Source: an uncultured Shimia sp.
GTDB taxonomy: Bacteria > Pseudomonadota > Alphaproteobacteria > Rhodobacterales > Rhodobacteraceae
Direction: 5' to 3'
Assembly: GCF_947498095.1 (NCBI RefSeq)
Contig: NZ_CANMJE010000016.1
Span: 1-57,078, forward strand
Length of the DNA stretch: 57,078 bases
Shown here: piece after piece, positions 55,152-57,078 of the stretch
Layout of the letters: every line of letters begins with the position of its first letter
Numbering within the stretch: position 1 is the first letter of the stretch
Translations under genes and position numbers: made by a program
Notes under the pieces: generated by a model
Databases searched by the model: none
What the model saw: the letters and a program-made list of their open reading frames with translations, nothing else
Told to the model about the DNA's origin: nothing

Positions 55152-55228
55152 GCTCTGGTAGCTCAGCTGGATAGAGTACCTGACTACGAATCAGGGGGTC
55201 GGGGGTTCGAATCCTCCCCAGAGCGCCA
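55152..55228 (+). tRNA. tRNA-Arg (anticodon ACG)
   Basis: 77 nt with encoded CCA. Acceptor GCTCTGG (55152-55158) pairs with CCAGAGC (55218-55224), discriminator G, CCA at 55226-55228. The D-arm begins TAGCTCAGCTGGATAGAG. The anticodon stem is CCTGA/TCAGG with loop CTACGAA, anticodon ACG at 55186-55188. The T-arm has GGTTCGAATCC. The inverted-repeat unit begins directly at its 3' end. Confidence 0.97.
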
Positions 55229-55234
55229 TTACTT

Positions 55235-55294
55235 CAGCTAACTCATTTGTATCCTTTCAGCTTTTGGCCGCCGCTAGGAGCCGTAGACCATGTC
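55235..55294 (+). repeat. Left inverted-repeat arm
   Basis: 60 nt; its reverse complement matches 56473-56532. Perfect blocks are 55272-55294 (23 nt) and 55235-55247 (13 nt). Confidence 0.9.
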
Positions 55295-55303
55295 GAAGAC
55301 CAT

Positions 55304-56469
55304 TTGACGCCCGTTCACCTTCGAAAAAGAAGGGGATTTTACTTCAGCCGCCGCATTCCGAAAGAGTTGAGTCGCCACTATACGTCACCTCGGGTTGCGT
55401 ATTCTCTGCGCAAAAGGTCGCCAAGGATCTCCGAGGTCCGAGCAAGAAGAGCTGCCGATCAGCTCGATGAATACTGGTATCACCTGAGGTGTCGCGACGC
55501 GGAACTACCGGGAAAGCACATGTTGCGCCTGAAAAAAAACCACAGGAGCAGAGGTCACCGACCAGCAGGTTTCCGCCTCCTCCTCATTTGTTCCTTTGTT
55601 GGGGGGCCGTCAGGATTTATCTGCAGCTCAAAGGAAAGGGCCGCCCCTTGTCCTTCCAGCAGGCCGCTGAGAGAGCATGTGGGTATGTGATCGCTGCTTG
55701 TGGAGACAAGCACCGCGATGCCTACACCAAGGCCGATGCCAATGCTTTCCGCGACGCCCTTATCGCTCGTGGTCTTGCAGCCAGCAGCATTACACGGGTT
55801 TTCAGCACAGTCAGGGTAGTGACGATCTTCGCCGCCAGTGAACTGGGCCTCACCCTGAACAATCCCTTCGCGGACGTCTACTATGACAGATCAGCTGGCG
55901 TAACAGATCTCACTTCAGTTTCTGCAGATGCTCTCGCTACGGTTCAGGTGAAATGCAGGGAGCTGGACGATGATCTCAGGTGGCTTATCGCCTTGGTGTC
56001 GGACACGGGCATGCGCCTTGCAGAAGCTGCGGGATTGACCCGAGAGGACTTTGTTCGGGGCGAGAACGGGTTCCTTTTCGTCCGGATCCTACCTCATCCA
56101 TGGCGTCGTCTCAAGACCAAGGGTAGCAAACGAGATGTCCCGCTCGAGGGTGCAGCAAGGTGGGCAGCAGAACGCATCCTAGACCAGATGACGTCATCCC
56201 AGTTCGCTTTCCCCCGGTACAACAAAACCGACACGACCAACGCTAAGGCAGTCAGTGCAGCGCTGAACAAATTTATGAAGGAACACGTACCTGCAGGATG
56301 CTCGATGCATAGCTTTCGTCACTCGATGCGAGATCGTCTCAGAGCCGTTGAGTGTCCGTCCGACATCGCTGACCAGATAGGGGCCTGGCAGACCGACGGA
56401 GTAGGCCACGGATACGGCTCGGGCTATCCACTGGAAGTCCTCAGGAAGTGGATGAAGGCTGTCACGTGA
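55304..56469 (+). CDS. Tyrosine recombinase/integrase with -1 frameshift at A8
   Basis: About 388 residues when two frames are joined. The first frame, from TTG 55304, encodes an N-terminal domain (HLRKRRGFYFSRRIPKELSR) like the DUF6538/SAM-like region of integrases. The second frame gives the core and catalytic domains. The join is the A8 run at 55532-55539; a -1 step there gives a continuous family-like protein. The catalytic set is intact: Arg in TGMRLAE, Lys in TKGSKRD, HSFRH (His and Arg), Trp in IGAW and Tyr nine residues later in GHGYG. It may be expressed through slippage or be a recent pseudogene. Confidence 0.75.
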
Positions 56470-56472
56470 GCG

Positions 56473-56532
56473 GACATGGTCTACGGCTCCTAGCGTTGGC
56501 TAAAATCTGCATCGATACCAATGAGTTAGCTG
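56473..56532 (-). repeat. Right inverted-repeat arm
   Basis: 60 nt; reverse complement of the left arm with 8 mismatches, all in the central 24 bases. Perfect blocks are 56473-56495 and 56520-56532. It starts 3 bases after the recombinase stop. Confidence 0.9.
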
Positions 56533-56567
56533 CACTAATTCGTAGACATTCTTTTGAAAAAAGTGGG

Positions 56568-56798
56568 CTATCGCAATCTTGGGGCACCGTTAACCGCAAG
56601 AGATACTGTATTTTTTCCGTCTACGAATACCATAAATCCATCATCAACCAATACCGTGTCTGGGTTTCCAGCGAAAATGGTTTCAACACCGTTTATTCTG
56701 TCACTTTCCCAATTCATTTGTCATAGTTTCTGCTCATTCTCAGCAATAGCCCCTGAAGCGAGCACAGCGAAGACCAAGGACACACTGGTTAGTTTCAT
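56568..56798 (-). pseudogene. Remnant of a small exported protein gene with in-frame TGA
   Basis: On the minus strand, ATG 56798 (GAGG about 10 bases upstream) begins a clear signal peptide, MKLTSVSLVFAVLASGAIA. The frame reaches a TGA at codon 26 (56723-56721), then continues open for 50 more codons (including GVETIFAGNPDTVLVDDGFMV) to TAG at 56570-56568. The open extension suggests one gene broken by a stop. It ends 36 bases from the right repeat arm. The product is not recognised. Confidence 0.5.
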
Positions 56799-57022
56799 TA
56801 CAATTTCCCTCGCATTCATTTCTGTAGTTGTGCCCGAGTAGTGGATCATTAAGCATTCTCCTCAACAGAATGTTGTGGACCCAATCTAAGGGCTAGTTAT
56901 GATTCTTCGTTTGCCAGTGTGTTGTCATACGTGACTTTAAGTTAGCTGAGGCTTGTGAGCAGAAGCCGAACTATAATACGGGTATCCTAATAGACCTTAT
57001 GATTGGGGATGTTTGGTAGTTT
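56799..57022. other. AT-richer region without recognised gene
   Basis: No gene seen. It is visibly richer in A and T than the rest of the window. A 10-mer, AGTTAGCTGA (56940-56949), repeats a piece of the inverted-repeat arms. Confidence 0.4.
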
Positions 57023-57078
57023 TTAGTGTCCTAGGATGATGACACCGAAGAGGACGAATGCAGCGATGAAGATGGTTT
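57023..57078 (-). CDS. C-terminal end of a hydrophobic protein (partial)
   Basis: The minus strand entering from the right edge reads TIFIAAFVLFGVIILGH then TAA at 57025-57023: a membrane segment that ends a protein. The 5' part lies beyond the window. Too short to identify. Confidence 0.4.
   Translation of the reverse strand, partial: TIFIAAFVLFGVIILGH

Larger units (their letters stand above)
55228..56539 (+). mobile_element. Tyrosine-recombinase unit bracketed by inverted repeats at tRNA-Arg
   Basis: A 1.3-kb segment made of left arm (55235-55294), recombinase gene (55304-56469) and right arm (56473-56532). The arms are inverted, 60 nt long and match at 52 positions, including 23 and 13 consecutive ones with identical 24-base spacing. 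Weaker matching extends 7 bases outward to the tRNA 3' end on the left (55228) and 56539 on the right. The arms leave only 9 and 3 bases beside the gene. Whether this is a self-contained element or the remnant end of a larger island is not known. Confidence 0.6.

Noticed and set aside
56721..56723. In-frame TGA read as selenocysteine
   Set aside because: No SECIS-like hairpin was seen after it and nothing suggests a selenoprotein family; decay is simpler.
1..57078. CRISPR array or prophage region
   Set aside because: No regularly spaced repeats and no phage structural genes were seen; the only mobile-type gene is the recombinase at 55304-56469.

Overview
This window is a GC-rich (roughly 60%) chromosomal segment of an alphaproteobacterium, most likely a marine Rhodobacteraceae of the Roseobacter group. 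Supporting signs, from recognised families rather than any database search, are the bztABCD amino-acid transporter, an ATP12-family chaperone, the long YidC with an Ala/Thr/Pro-rich linker, and the rpmH-rnpA-yidD and yidC-MOSC-engB-argB gene orders.

Layout. 1-797: 3' end of tuf. 959-3499: two genes between tuf and rpsJ (a secreted protein, and a CDGSH/glutamate-synthase fusion on the minus strand). 3621-28024: the str/S10/spc/alpha ribosomal supercluster, broken into separate transcription units: rpsJ-rplC-rplD-rplW; rplB-rpsS-rplV-rpsC-rplP; rpmC-rpsQ-rplN-rplX-rplE-rpsN-rpsH-rplF-rplR-rpsE-rpmD; rplO-secY-adk; rpsM-rpsK-rpoA-rplQ. Each unit ends in a visible intrinsic terminator. Most begin with a sigma70-like promoter of the form TTGnnn-N17-TAtann. 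The gaps hold unrelated genes: sulfotransferase, 2OG-Fe(II) oxygenase and methyltransferase; PNPOx-like protein, L,D-transpeptidase, second oxygenase, cold-shock protein and DUF1036 protein; small proteins, DUF1127 protein and a class III cyclase; a small membrane protein.

28111-34836: a third oxygenase (TauD type), a Do-like protease, rarA, crcB, an RluC-type pseudouridine synthase, a HAD phosphatase and the ATP12 chaperone, closely packed on the plus strand. 35052-39567: bztABCD, glutamate/glutamine/aspartate/asparagine uptake. 39617-51233: mostly minus-strand genes: SixA-like phosphatase, ferredoxin-like protein, sterol-desaturase family, argB, engB, MOSC, yidC, an EAL protein, ttcA, yidD, GFA, rnpA and rpmH, with one plus-strand lipoprotein inside. 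51519-55091: TVP38 membrane protein, a disulfide oxidoreductase and a histidine kinase.

55152-57078: tRNA-Arg(ACG), then a compact unit: a tyrosine recombinase gene tightly bracketed by about 60-67 bp inverted repeats and carrying a -1 frameshift at an A8 run. Beyond it is AT-richer sequence with gene remnants.

The most interesting points are: the inverted-repeat tyrosine-recombinase unit at the tRNA; the terminator/promoter-delimited fragmentation of the ribosomal cluster; three 2OG-Fe(II) oxygenases lying in or beside that cluster; regulatory-looking leaders of rpsJ and rplB; and a structured intergenic element with twin hairpins at 20.3 kb. All calls come from reading the sequence; no searches or folding programs were run.
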